Of a stretch of 45,354 bases of DNA, positions 25,202 through 34,049 are shown piece by piece; position 1 is the stretch's first letter; each line of letters begins with the position of its first letter. The position numbers and the translations under genes are program-made. This stretch comes from Alicyclobacillus kakegawensis NBRC 103104 (lineage in GTDB: Bacteria; Bacillota; Bacilli; Alicyclobacillales; Alicyclobacillaceae): NCBI RefSeq assembly GCF_001552655.1, contig NZ_BCRP01000020.1:1-45354 (forward strand), given 5' to 3'. The notes beneath the pieces are model-generated. The model did no database searches. It was not told the DNA's origin and saw only the letters and a list, made by a program, of their open reading frames with translations.

Positions 25202-26002
25202 TCATTTCCCCTCCTTGGTTAACTGACCCTGTCCGCTGACGGCGTGCGGGCATGCGCAGGTACGGGATTCGTCCAGTTGATCAATGGCCGTGAAGAACAG
25301 GTTGCGCAGGCGCGGGACATTGACGGCCATTTGCTCCACCACCTCGCTGTGGGTGAGCGGCGTAGGCGACAGGCCGGTGCCGTAATTGGTGACCATGCAC
25401 ACCGTCGCGTAGCACAATTCACACTCCTTGGCCAGCACCACCTCCGGGACGCTGGTCATGCCGACAACGGCCCCGCCCAGGCTGGCGTACATGCGGATCT
25501 CAGCCGCGGTTTCAAACCTGGGTCCGTCCGTACACACGTACGTTCCGCCGTCATGCACCGGGATGCCCAATTCCTCGGCGGTTGCCCGCAGCCGCGCGCG
25601 CAACCGGCCGCAGTACGGATCGGACATGTCGATGTGCACCACGCGGCCTTCGGAGAAAAACGTGAGCGGCCGCGAACGGGTGAAATCCAAAAAATCGTCC
25701 ACAATCACAAACGATCCGGGGTGGATATCCGGTTTCAGCGATCCGACCGCCGTGGTGGCGAACACCTGCTCCACGCCTAACTGCTTCAAGGCCCAGATAT
25801 TCGCACAGTAATTGATGCGGTGCGGCGGCACCTGATGCCCGCGCCCATGCCGCGGAATGAACGCGACGTTTTTGCCGCGAAAGCGTCCCACCGTAACTTC
25901 GGCGCTTCCAAACGGTGTGTCAACCACCTGGGTTTCCGGTTGTTCAAGCAGCGCCGGGTCGTATACGCCGGTGCCACCGATGATGGCGTATTGTGCTTGC
26001 AT
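25202..26002 (-). CDS. mtnP: methylthioadenosine phosphorylase
   Basis: The 266-residue protein is a purine nucleoside phosphorylase of the MTAP type, cleaving methylthioadenosine with phosphate to adenine and methylthioribose 1-phosphate. Signature stretches are IIGGTGVYD (phosphate loop), IPRHGRGHQVPPHRINY, TTAVGSLK, VCTDGPRFETAAEIRMY and VGMTSVPEVVLAKE. The start at ATG 26002 follows AGGAG. It is first in the salvage operon with mtnA and mtaD. The last 20 residues diverge from the usual family end, and its final codons contain the ribosome site for mtnA. Confidence 0.93.
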   Translation of the reverse strand: MQAQYAIIGGTGVYDPALLEQPETQVVDTPFGSAEVTVGRFRGKNVAFIPRHGRGHQVPPHRINYCANIWALKQLGVEQVFATTAVGSLKPDIHPGSFVIVDDFLDFTRSRPLTFFSEGRVVHIDMSDPYCGRLRARLRATAEELGIPVHDGGTYVCTDGPRFETAAEIRMYASLGGAVVGMTSVPEVVLAKECELCYATVCMVTNYGTGLSPTPLTHSEVVEQMAVNVPRLRNLFFTAIDQLDESRTCACPHAVSGQGQLTKEGK

Positions 26003-26077
26003 CGATTCGCTCCTGTTTCCGTATTGGGTATGTATGCATCCTGCCAGTCCCTTGCGGAGGTTGGCGGGATGATCAAA

Positions 26078-26107
26078 ATTATACGGGATTGCGGGCGGAA
26101 TTGTCAG
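26078..26107 (-). promoter_or_regulatory. sigma-A promoter of the mtnP operon
   Basis: On the minus strand CTGACA (26107-26102) and TATAAT (26083-26078) are 18 bases apart, a near-consensus vegetative promoter. Its -35 lies inside the end of the upstream polymerase gene. The 75-base leader shows no SAM-type riboswitch. Confidence 0.65.
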
Positions 26108-26987
26108 TCCGCGCGAGAAGCCGTAACACTTCAGTCAGGTCTGCAGGCGGCTGTTGCGTCATCAGGTCGCCCACCCGCTGGACCCGTTCCGCCATATTGT
26201 CAATCCGAAACCACTCCGGACAGGCTCCGCGCGCCAGCTCATCCCAGGTTATCGGCGCCGATACGGTTGCCCGCTCCGTCGCCCGCGCGCTGTATGGCGC
26301 AATCAAGGTTCGGTGGCGGCCAAACTGGGGATAATCCACGTACACCTTGTCCCCGCGATCCCGCTTGCGCCGCTCCAGAGTCACCCAACGAGGCAGCTGC
26401 TGCTCGAGGTAATGAGCCACTTTTCGGGTGAAGGTGCGGGTTTCAGCAAACGTGTGCCCTGGGACCAACGGAATGAACACCTGCAGCCCGGTGGCGCCAG
26501 ATGTCTTGGCGACGTGCGGGAGGTTCAGGTCGCTCAACAGCTCGTGCAGCCGCATCGCCACCTCGCGCACAGGCTCAAAGCCGGGCACGGACGGATCGAG
26601 GTCAAAGGCGACGGCCACAGGCTCCTGGTCGTTGCCGGCGCGCGTGAAGCCAATGTGCAACTCAAGGCAGGCCAGATTGGCCAGCCAGAGCAGCGTTTCT
26701 GGATTCTCCACCAGCACGTAGTGAATATGCGCCTGCCGTTCATCCGACCATACAGGTACGGTGCGCACCCAATCGGGCGCTCCCGGCGGAACATCCCGTT
26801 GGTAAAACGATGGGCCTGCAACCCCGTCGGGATAGCGGACCATCGTGATCGGCCGCCGGCGCAGGTGCGGCAGCATGTACGGTGCCAACGCCAGCAGGTA
26901 ACGGGCGTAATCCAGCTTCGTCACTCCCGCTTTGGGCCACATGAGTTTGTGGGGATTGGTCAGGATTTCGCCGCGCTGCGTCCGCAT
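26079..26987 (-). CDS. LigD-type primase-polymerase for end joining, stand-alone
   Basis: The 302-residue protein is the archaeo-eukaryotic primase-polymerase domain known from LigD, which fills gaps and adds ribonucleotides during non-homologous end joining. The N-terminus (LTNPHKLMWPKAGVTKLDYARYL) and the catalytic Asp pair (AFDLDPS) are clear, as is VYVDYPQ with the third acidic residue. The second motif reads SGATGLQVFIPL, with Gln where many members have His. It exists as a separate gene rather than fused to ligase. ATG 26987 follows GGAGG by eight bases. It is divergent from the ligase gene, with a 12-bp palindrome between them. Confidence 0.87.
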   Translation of the reverse strand: MRTQRGEILTNPHKLMWPKAGVTKLDYARYLLALAPYMLPHLRRRPITMVRYPDGVAGPSFYQRDVPPGAPDWVRTVPVWSDERQAHIHYVLVENPETLLWLANLACLELHIGFTRAGNDQEPVAVAFDLDPSVPGFEPVREVAMRLHELLSDLNLPHVAKTSGATGLQVFIPLVPGHTFAETRTFTRKVAHYLEQQLPRWVTLERRKRDRGDKVYVDYPQFGRHRTLIAPYSARATERATVSAPITWDELARGACPEWFRIDNMAERVQRVGDLMTQQPPADLTEVLRLLARTDNSARNPV

Positions 26988-27011
26988 GTGTCTCGCCTCC
27001 GTTCGCTATAG

Positions 27012-27023
27012 GTGTGCGCACAC
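27012..27023. promoter_or_regulatory. 12-bp palindrome between divergent end-joining genes
   Basis: GTGTGCGCACAC is a perfect palindrome placed in the 76-base gap between the divergent polymerase and ligase genes. It is centrally located and could be an operator controlling both, or chance. Weak TATA-like strings (CTATAG) lie beside it. B. subtilis expresses its ligD/ku genes in the forespore; nothing in this short region clearly shows a forespore sigma factor site. Confidence 0.4.
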
Positions 27024-27063
27024 ACGGTGCAGGCATACAAGCAATCTGTGGCAGGAGAGTGCG

Positions 27064-27951
27064 ATGACAGACGACTGGTCGGGACTGCTGCCAATGGAAC
27101 CGGTGCTCGCGTCCGCCCCCAGCGCGGACAAGGGCGTGATTTTCCAGGTGAAGTGGGATGGGGTGCGGTTGCTGATGCAGCGGCGCGGGAACGAAGTGAG
27201 GTTGTGGAACCGCAAAGGCAAGGCGCGCACCCACCTCTATCCGGAACTGGTGGCGTGGGCCAAGGAACAGGCGCAGGATGCGTTTGTGATTGATGGCGAG
27301 GTTGTCAGTCTGGGGGCGGACGGGCGGCCCGACTTTCGACGTGTGTTGCGGCGAGACCTGGCCAGGCGGCCGCGGCTGGAGGTCCCCGTGGTGTACATGG
27401 CTTTTGATTGCCTGCAGATAGCGGGACAGCCGTTGTTAGAAACCCCGTTTGAGCTGCGCCAGGAAGCCCTGCGCGAGGCTGTCAGCCAACCGGGGCTTGT
27501 CCAGGTGTGTGACAACTATAGTGACGGGCGTGACCTCTATGAACGCATGCAGGCCCACGGTTTGGAAGGCGTGGTCGGCAAACGGGCGGGAAGCCGCTAC
27601 TACCCGGGGGAAAAGCGGGCCGATTGGCAGAAGGTCAAGTGTTGGCGCCATATCACCCTTGACGCTTTATTTCTCACGGTGCGCGACGGCCGGCCCGCGT
27701 CGGTCTTGGTTGGGGAATGGACGGATTTGGAACACCCGGCCGGTGCAGTGGCGACGGGGATTCGCCAGGAGGATTGGGCCGCACTGTGGGATAGCGCCGG
27801 ACCGGGCCTTACCGCATCACGACCGCAGGAGCTGCGTCCCCTCCCTCCCGGCATCCGCCTGCACATCCGCTATCTCGATTGGACGGACGCCGGGGCCCTG
27901 CGCCATCCGGTGGTCGAAGCCATTCAATGGCCCACGTCTGCAGCGCCGTAA
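27064..27951 (+). CDS. ATP-dependent DNA ligase, LigD-type
   Basis: The 295-residue protein has an adenylation domain with Lys30 in VKWDGVRL as nucleotidyl acceptor, FVIDGEVV (motif III area), VVYMAFDCLQI, EGVVGKR (motif IV) and DWQKVKCWR (motif V), then an OB-fold domain to the C-terminus. It seals nicks and double-strand breaks with ATP. ATG 27064 follows AGGAGA by five bases; the upstream frame to 26932 overlaps the polymerase gene and is rejected. The end-joining module here is three genes, with this ligase facing away from the polymerase and ending three bases from the end of ku. Confidence 0.9.
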   Translation: MTDDWSGLLPMEPVLASAPSADKGVIFQVKWDGVRLLMQRRGNEVRLWNRKGKARTHLYPELVAWAKEQAQDAFVIDGEVVSLGADGRPDFRRVLRRDLARRPRLEVPVVYMAFDCLQIAGQPLLETPFELRQEALREAVSQPGLVQVCDNYSDGRDLYERMQAHGLEGVVGKRAGSRYYPGEKRADWQKVKCWRHITLDALFLTVRDGRPASVLVGEWTDLEHPAGAVATGIRQEDWAALWDSAGPGLTASRPQELRPLPPGIRLHIRYLDWTDAGALRHPVVEAIQWPTSAAP

Positions 27952-27954
27952 CCG

Positions 27955-28806
27955 TTACGAGCTGCGCTTCCGGCGCCCTCGTTTGGGCTTGACACCCTCT
28001 GTCAGAGCGGCGGTCAGGGCGGAATCTGGCTTGTTCCCGCTGCGGCGAATGCTTTCCTGGAGCGCCTGCATCAGGTCCACGATATTGGTCTCGGCCTCTT
28101 CCGCCGCCGGGGCTATGGCCACCTCCTGGTTCTGCACCTTTTTCTCAATCATGCCCAGCAGCGTCTCCCGCCGCTCGTCGGTGTATTTGGCGGGATCGAA
28201 CGGCTCAGCCAATTGGTTGATCAGCATGACAGCCATACTCAATTCTTGGTCACTCACCGCGGGTTGGGCGTCGATGTTGGGTAACTCCTGCGTGCCCCGC
28301 ACCTCGGCCGGCCAGAACAGGGTCTCCACCACCAGCACGCTGCCGTAAACGCGCACGCACGCCAGGGTTTCCGAGTTGCGCAGGACGGTTTTGGCCACGG
28401 CCACCTTGCCGGTTTCCCGCATGGCCTGCTGCAACAGTTGGTACGCCTTGACTCCGGCCGCCTCGGGCGCGAGGTAATACGTCTTGTCGTAATACACCGG
28501 ATCAATCTCGGCCAGATTCACGAAACCCACAATATCAATCGTGTGCGACCTGGATTTCTCAACTTGTTTCCAGTCGTCCTCGTCGAAGATCACGAACTTG
28601 TTCGGTTCATATTCGTACCCGCGGACAATCTCATTCCACTCCACGGGCCTATCGCAATGCGGGCAGGTGCGCGTGTATTGAATCGGCGTCTTGCACTCCC
28701 TGTGCAGGTACCGAAACTTGATGTCCTTCGATTCGGTTGCTGCAAACATCCGCACCGGCACGTTGACCAATCCAAAACTGACCGCTCCCTTCCACATCGT
28801 GTGCAC
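27955..28806 (-). CDS. ku: Ku protein for non-homologous end joining
   Basis: The 283-residue protein is a bacterial Ku: MHTMWKGAVSFGLVNVPVRMFAATE at the N-terminus, HRECKTPIQYTRTCPHCDRPV with a Cys cluster, GYEYEPNKFVIFDEDD and IDIVGFVNLAEIDPVYYDKTYYLAP in the ring. The C-terminus ends in a basic tail (KPKRGRRKRSS). Ku homodimers bind broken ends and recruit ligase and polymerase. GTG at 28806 is chosen because MHTMWKG is the family start and GGAGG lies just upstream. It is downstream of dinG on the same strand, so both may share a transcript, and is tail to tail with the ligase gene. Confidence 0.95.
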   Translation of the reverse strand: MHTMWKGAVSFGLVNVPVRMFAATESKDIKFRYLHRECKTPIQYTRTCPHCDRPVEWNEIVRGYEYEPNKFVIFDEDDWKQVEKSRSHTIDIVGFVNLAEIDPVYYDKTYYLAPEAAGVKAYQLLQQAMRETGKVAVAKTVLRNSETLACVRVYGSVLVVETLFWPAEVRGTQELPNIDAQPAVSDQELSMAVMLINQLAEPFDPAKYTDERRETLLGMIEKKVQNQEVAIAPAAEEAETNIVDLMQALQESIRRSGNKPDSALTAALTEGVKPKRGRRKRSS

Positions 28807-28842
28807 GGCAAGCGCCTCCCTCCGGTCACCCATCCTGTACCG

Positions 28843-31695
28843 TTAGTGTGCGGCGCGCTGGGGTGAACATGTATCCGACACTTGGAAGAACGCTTGAACC
28901 TTGCCAATCATCTCCGATTCCGGCGCGTACATGGGCACCACACCGTCCAGGGAGCGGACGAAGACGCGGCCGTACCGACTCTCGACCAATCGCCGGTCAT
29001 AGCAAATGACAGCGCCCCGATCCGAACTCGTACGAATTAACCGCCCGAATCCCTGGCGGAACCGCACCACGGCCTCGGGCAGACTGGCGTGCCAAAAGGC
29101 GCTCTCCCCCCGCTGTTCCAGTTGCTCATGGCGCGCCCTGGTGACCGGATGCGTCGGCGGCGCAAACGGCAGCCGGACGATGACCAGGGTGCGCAGCTGG
29201 TCCCCCGGCAGGTCGATGCCTTCCCAAAACGATTGTGCGCCGAACAACACCCCATGCGGGTGTTGGCGGAACGCCTGCAAAAGGCGCGAGCGGTTCCCAT
29301 CCAGTCCTTGCGCAAACAGTTGAAAGCCAGCGCCGACAAGCTTATCGCGCACGTGGGCAGCGGTGGCCCTGAGCAGTTGATGGCTGGTGAACAACACGAG
29401 CATTCGGCCGCGGCTGGCCATGGCCAGTCGATACACCGACCCGGCCAGCCACAAAGCCGCATCATGGGTCTCCATCTTGGCCAACTCCGGCGCATCGTTG
29501 GGCACGCAGAGCAAAGCCTGACGCCGCAGTTGGAACGGAGACGGCACTCTTACTTCTGCCAATCGTCCAGATTTAGCAAAGTTGCCCAGGCCAAGTCGGC
29601 GGGCAACGTAGGAGAACCGCCCTTCGACGGAGAGTGTGGCGGACGTCAAGACAACCGAACTCTTCTTCGAGAACAGTTGCTCCTCAAGGATAGGCGCGAT
29701 GTCCAACGGTGTCCGGTAGAGATTCACGCTCCGCGACGCCCCGGGCATGCCTCGGACTTCGGCGCCGGCTTCAATCCACGTCACCCATTCCGGCGTCTCC
29801 TCCCGCGCCTTGTCCATCGTTTCGATGGCGGCCTCCACCGCGGGAAAGGAGCCGACCGCATCCAGCATGCGCCCGGCCAGTTCGTCATCGCTGGCCGCGG
29901 CTGCGTCGGCCAGACGCGACAGTTTGCCCTGCGCCCGCTGCCAGAGTTGGCTGAGTTCTGCCACGGCGCCGGAATACTGGGACCACGCCGGGTGGCTGTG
30001 TACCTGCGCTGTCAACCGAAGCTCGTTGACATGCGAGGGGATGAGTTTGGCCAGGGCGGAAAACGCGTAGTTCAACTGCGACTCGAACCCCTGACAGATA
30101 TCCATCAATTCGGATACGTCGGCCACGAGGCTGGTCCGTCCCTGTTCTGTGAGCCGCTCGTGCAGTTCGGGGAGGACACCCTGCCGACCGTGATCACGCA
30201 CTAATCGTGCCAAAAGGGCGCGTATCTGCCCGTAGCGCACCTCTTCCCCCAGCTGTCGGGTGGCCTCTTCCTCCAGGTGATGGGCCTCGTCGACGATGAG
30301 CTTTTCGTACGGCGGAAGGACCCGGTTCTCGGCCTTGAGGTCCGTCATAACCAGGGCGTGGTTTGTGACGACGACATCCGCGTCGTAAGCCTGGGCGCGC
30401 GCCCGAAAGTAGAAGCAAGGCTTAAAGAACGGGCAACGCTTGTTGATGCAGGTTTCGCTCTCGCTTTGCACTCGCGGCCACACCCGCTGCTCGGATCCGG
30501 TCATGGCCAGTTCTTCCCGGCCGCCCGTCTCGGTCTCTGTCAGCCAGACCAGCAGGCGCATGTACGCCCGCACCTCCTCCGGCGCGTGCGTCCAACCGAG
30601 AAGCTCCGACTCGTGTCGCAGCTTTCGCATGCAAATATAGTGGGTTCGGCCCTTGAACACGGAGAGTTTCAGGGGTTCGGCAATGACGCTCCGCAGTGTC
30701 GGAAAGTCCCGCTCGGCGATCTGATCCTGCAAGGCTATCGTATGGGTGGAAATCACCACCCGCGTGTCGTTGCGCCTGGCATAGAGCACGGCCGGGATGA
30801 GGTATGCCAACGATTTGCCCGTACCGGTACCCGCCTCGGCAATCAGGTGCTGATCCTGCTGCAAGGCGGCCGCCACGGCAGTGACCATCTTCTGCTGGCC
30901 GGGCCGCACCTCGAACCCCGGCAAGGCGGCCGCCAACGGGCTGTCCGCCGCCAGCAGGTGCTCTGATTCACTCGTCCAATCTTCACTCGCTGGCGTCTGG
31001 CTGGGCCTGCTGGTTGGGCGCGGGCTGGCAGAGCGGAAGACGAGCCGGTCAATCGTCTCGCACCCTTCTGGCAAGGCGTCGGGAGCTTCTGCGGCCTGCC
31101 GATCCGCCAGTTCCGCCAACCATTGCCCGGTGACGGCCGAATACAAGCCGGCCAAGCGAACCAACGCCTGCAGCGTGAGGTGAGGCAAAGCCAAGACTTT
31201 TTCCGACAAACCGCTGATGACGTGGGCGGTGGTCAGGGCGTCCGCTGGCGCTCGATGACTTTGCTCCACTTGTATGCCCAGCCGGGCAGCGGCGTCCTGC
31301 AGACGGTGGCTGCCCGCAAAGGGAAACAGGATGCGCGAGAGGTCCCTCGTATCCAAGCCATCCGCGGCCGTCGGCAGCACGTAGCCAACCGACTCGCATG
31401 CGCGGGTCAGAAATTCGATATCAAAATCAACATTGTGGCCAGCCAACGGTTTTCCTTCGATAAAGGCCAAAAAGCGCGGCAGCACCTCTTCCAAGGTGGG
31501 GGCCGATGCGAGTTCAGCCATCGCAATGCCGGTCAATTCCAGTACAGAATCAGGGACCGGACGAGTCGGGCGTACCAAGCTGTGGAATTGCTCCCCAATT
31601 CCGTCTTCCGTCCACTCCACCGCGCCGATTTCTATAATTTCGTCTTCATCCGGAGACAAACCGGTGGTTTCAACATCGATGACCACGAGTTTCAC
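28843..31695 (-). CDS. dinG: DinG-type helicase with exonuclease domain and Fe-S cysteines
   Basis: The 950-residue protein opens with a DnaQ-like 3'-5' exonuclease domain (VVIDVETTGLSPDEDEIIEIG, then HNVDFDIEF, and HRAPADALTT), followed by a superfamily-2 helicase of the XPD/DinG type: Walker A EAGTGTGKS, VDEAHHLEE, and C-terminal VIVRLPFAPPTHP and RQGFGRLIR. Four cysteines with the spacing C-x60-C-x4-C-x5-C (YICMRK and ETCINKRCPFFKPC) match the iron-sulphur ligands of E. coli DinG. It unwinds DNA or R-loops in repair. The start is GTG at 31695 behind GGTAGGGGG. A TACAAT -10 lies upstream. This is the position of dinG in Bacillus, close to birA and ypmA. Confidence 0.93.
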   Translation of the reverse strand: MKLVVIDVETTGLSPDEDEIIEIGAVEWTEDGIGEQFHSLVRPTRPVPDSVLELTGIAMAELASAPTLEEVLPRFLAFIEGKPLAGHNVDFDIEFLTRACESVGYVLPTAADGLDTRDLSRILFPFAGSHRLQDAAARLGIQVEQSHRAPADALTTAHVISGLSEKVLALPHLTLQALVRLAGLYSAVTGQWLAELADRQAAEAPDALPEGCETIDRLVFRSASPRPTSRPSQTPASEDWTSESEHLLAADSPLAAALPGFEVRPGQQKMVTAVAAALQQDQHLIAEAGTGTGKSLAYLIPAVLYARRNDTRVVISTHTIALQDQIAERDFPTLRSVIAEPLKLSVFKGRTHYICMRKLRHESELLGWTHAPEEVRAYMRLLVWLTETETGGREELAMTGSEQRVWPRVQSESETCINKRCPFFKPCFYFRARAQAYDADVVVTNHALVMTDLKAENRVLPPYEKLIVDEAHHLEEEATRQLGEEVRYGQIRALLARLVRDHGRQGVLPELHERLTEQGRTSLVADVSELMDICQGFESQLNYAFSALAKLIPSHVNELRLTAQVHSHPAWSQYSGAVAELSQLWQRAQGKLSRLADAAAASDDELAGRMLDAVGSFPAVEAAIETMDKAREETPEWVTWIEAGAEVRGMPGASRSVNLYRTPLDIAPILEEQLFSKKSSVVLTSATLSVEGRFSYVARRLGLGNFAKSGRLAEVRVPSPFQLRRQALLCVPNDAPELAKMETHDAALWLAGSVYRLAMASRGRMLVLFTSHQLLRATAAHVRDKLVGAGFQLFAQGLDGNRSRLLQAFRQHPHGVLFGAQSFWEGIDLPGDQLRTLVIVRLPFAPPTHPVTRARHEQLEQRGESAFWHASLPEAVVRFRQGFGRLIRTSSDRGAVICYDRRLVESRYGRVFVRSLDGVVPMYAPESEMIGKVQAFFQVSDTCSPQRAAH

Positions 31696-31745
31696 AGATG
31701 CGGGCCCCCTACCTGTGGCTTGTCCCTATTGTACCAAAATGGGGC

Positions 31746-32924
31746 TCAGTGGGGCGGTACACCGGCATCCGCCCTATCCGGGTTCATGCGAGATACCAGC
31801 GTCCGCATCAGTGGTCCCTGCAAAACGGCCTCCGGCAACGCCCCTATTACGCGCCAAGCCGCGGCCACGTCTCCCTTCAGCCAGTGAAGAATGGCCAACG
31901 CAGACAGCAGGCGCGCTTGTCCGGGATTCACCGCAATGGCTTTCTTCAACGCGGCGACGGCCGTTCCCGGACCGGCGGTGTGCCACAGGGAGAACGCCAG
32001 CCGAATGGAACTGCCGGCATCGGCCGGTGCGGCTTCCACCAGTTTGCAAGCGTAGCCTTGTGCCCGTTGCCAGTCGTCAGACTCGACCGCCAGCCGCCAC
32101 AGCAAAGACAGGAGCCCTGGATGCCGAGGGCGCTCTTGCAGGGCCTGGAGTGCCACCCGTCTGGCTTCCTCGTGTTCGCCCAGATTCATCAGTGCCTGCA
32201 CCAGAAGGCAGGCCGTCTCCGTGTCCGGACCTGGGTCCAGCTCCAGCGCTTGTTGGAAGGCGGCGGCCGCCGCTGGCCAGTCGCCAATCTTTCCATAGCA
32301 GATCCCCAAATTATGCCACGTATCGGGGTAATCGGGCAGGACGGCCACCACTTCGTTCAGGCAGCGAACGGCCTTGGTGAATTCACCGGATTGAAAATAC
32401 ACCTGTGCGGCAATCTCGCAGGCGGCGCAGTACTCAATCTGGTCAGGCTGCTGGGCCAAAATCGAGCGGACCTGGTTCAAGGCCGCCTGCGGTTGCCCGG
32501 CCAGGCGCAGGGCGGAAGCGAAAAGCAAACGGGCGGGGAGTGAATACGGGGCAGAGGATACCGCTTGGGCAAGCGAGGAGATGGCGTCGTCGTACATGGC
32601 GAGATCGAAATAGCCAAGCCCTCGGCGCAGGGAATCCAACCATCCAGCGTCCTCGGAATCAAGCGGTGGCAGCACTGTGGACAACCAGTGGCCCAGGGAC
32701 GCCGCTTTTTCATCCTCAGCACGCTCCCTGACTTCGTCGCAGCGGGCGGCCAGGTCCAGGATGTGGTCACAGATATCTGACCATTCCTGCATCCTCTCCT
32801 GGGCCATTCGCCAAAATCGCTCCAAACTTGTGAGCAAACCGGATTGCGGACCAGCCTCTCCATGTTGCAGCCTGGATTCAATGTCCTGCAGGGCGCGTAG
32901 GACCCTTTCCGTTTCTCCCGGCAT
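31746..32924 (-). CDS. TPR-repeat protein
   Basis: The 392-residue protein contains tetratricopeptide repeats from about residue 95 to 370: recognisable helix pairs include YDDAISSLAQAVSSAPYSLPAR, EFTKAVRCLNEVVAVLPDYPDTWHNLGICYGKIGDWPAAAAAFQQALELDP and EHEEARRVALQALQERPRHPGL. TPR arrays act as protein-binding scaffolds. There is no signal peptide or membrane span, so it is cytoplasmic. The N-terminal 90 residues are helical. It lies between dinG and birA, where B. subtilis has panBCD, so it is an insertion or replacement in this lineage. GGGAGGGGG precedes the start. Confidence 0.85.
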   Translation of the reverse strand: MPGETERVLRALQDIESRLQHGEAGPQSGLLTSLERFWRMAQERMQEWSDICDHILDLAARCDEVRERAEDEKAASLGHWLSTVLPPLDSEDAGWLDSLRRGLGYFDLAMYDDAISSLAQAVSSAPYSLPARLLFASALRLAGQPQAALNQVRSILAQQPDQIEYCAACEIAAQVYFQSGEFTKAVRCLNEVVAVLPDYPDTWHNLGICYGKIGDWPAAAAAFQQALELDPGPDTETACLLVQALMNLGEHEEARRVALQALQERPRHPGLLSLLWRLAVESDDWQRAQGYACKLVEAAPADAGSSIRLAFSLWHTAGPGTAVAALKKAIAVNPGQARLLSALAILHWLKGDVAAAWRVIGALPEAVLQGPLMRTLVSRMNPDRADAGVPPH

Positions 32925-33011
32925 GAGGACCCCCTCCCATTCTCAGCTTAGGATGGACTGATTGGGCGGGGTGGATGCGGGGCATCCGAAGCAGGCCGGA
33001 AATCGGTTGGG

Positions 33012-34049
33012 CTAAGGATGGGACTCGCCTTCAGCCCACAGCACTTCCCCGCTGTGGATTGGCAGCCGGGCACCGTCGTCGAGCCGCAGCTGGAGGACCC
33101 CGTCGTCATCCAGCCATTCTGCCAGTCCGCGATAGGTGTTGTGGCCTACAGTCACTTCCACACGCCGCCCCAGCGTCGCGCTGTGGGCCCTCCACTCGTC
33201 CGCCACCTGCGAAAAGGCCGACTGACCCGCGACCAGCCGGTTGTACATCGGCTCCAATTCGGTCAGGATGTCCGCTGCCAGGTCGACATGGGAAATCGGC
33301 TTCCCGCAGTACGCGGCCAGCGAGACAGCCTTGGTGTTCAGGTCCGTCGGCAGGTCGCCCGGCTGCACATTGGTGTTGATGCCGATGCCCAGCACCGCGT
33401 AATCCACCGACTCGCCGTCGCTTCGTATCTCAGCCAGAATGCCGCAGACCTTCCGCCCGTCGCAGAGGATGTCGTTGGGCCACTTGATGCTGAGCGGAAA
33501 TGCAGCTTGCTTTTGGATGGCACGATATACGGCCACCGAAGTCACCAAGGTCAACTCGTGCGCCACCGCCAGGGGCAGCGATTGGCGCAGAATCAGCGAC
33601 ATCCATAACCCCCCGGACGGGGATACCCACCTCCGGCCCCGTCGACCGCGTCCCCCAGTCTGTACCAGGGCGTTGACCAAAGTCCCGTGTGGCGCACCCT
33701 GTTGGGCCAAGCGGAGCGCCAAGACGTTGGTCGAATCGACTTCCTGTTGCCAGACCACGGTGCGGCCAAACCGTACCTGCTCGGGCAGGTGCTGCCTCAG
33801 AATGGGGCCCAGCAGCAAGTCTGGAACCCTCTCCAGCTGATAACCGCGACGGGTGGCGGCAGAAAATTGAAACCCCAATTGTTCTAAACTATGGATTTGC
33901 TTCCAGATAGCAGCGCGCGTCAGGCCCAGCTGTCGGCTCAACTGGGCGCCCGAGACACGGTGTTCCTTGGCGGCCAGAAAAGCCGTAAGAATTTGATCGC
34001 GCACAGGAACTTCCCACGGATTAGAAGAATGGGCGGATTCCATGCTCAT
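33012..34049 (-). CDS. birA: biotin-protein ligase / biotin repressor BirA
   Basis: The 345-residue protein has an N-terminal helix-turn-helix (VSGAQLSRQLGLTRAAIWKQIHSLEQLGFQF) and a catalytic domain with GRGRRGRRW (biotinyl-AMP binding), KWPNDILCDGRKVCGILAE, and GIGINTNV. It transfers biotin to carboxylases and represses biotin genes. ATG 34049 overlaps the stop of cca by four bases and is preceded by GGAGG; a longer frame to 34109 is not supported. In B. subtilis birA also follows cca. Confidence 0.94.
   Translation of the reverse strand: MSMESAHSSNPWEVPVRDQILTAFLAAKEHRVSGAQLSRQLGLTRAAIWKQIHSLEQLGFQFSAATRRGYQLERVPDLLLGPILRQHLPEQVRFGRTVVWQQEVDSTNVLALRLAQQGAPHGTLVNALVQTGGRGRRGRRWVSPSGGLWMSLILRQSLPLAVAHELTLVTSVAVYRAIQKQAAFPLSIKWPNDILCDGRKVCGILAEIRSDGESVDYAVLGIGINTNVQPGDLPTDLNTKAVSLAAYCGKPISHVDLAADILTELEPMYNRLVAGQSAFSQVADEWRAHSATLGRRVEVTVGHNTYRGLAEWLDDDGVLQLRLDDGARLPIHSGEVLWAEGESHP

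Noticed and set aside
23818-25239. 473-codon plus-strand open frame
   Set aside because: It is antisense to mtaD and mtnA and lacks family features.
26003-26077. SAM riboswitch before mtnP
   Set aside because: The leader is too short and lacks the conserved S-box core; only a promoter and ribosome site are seen.
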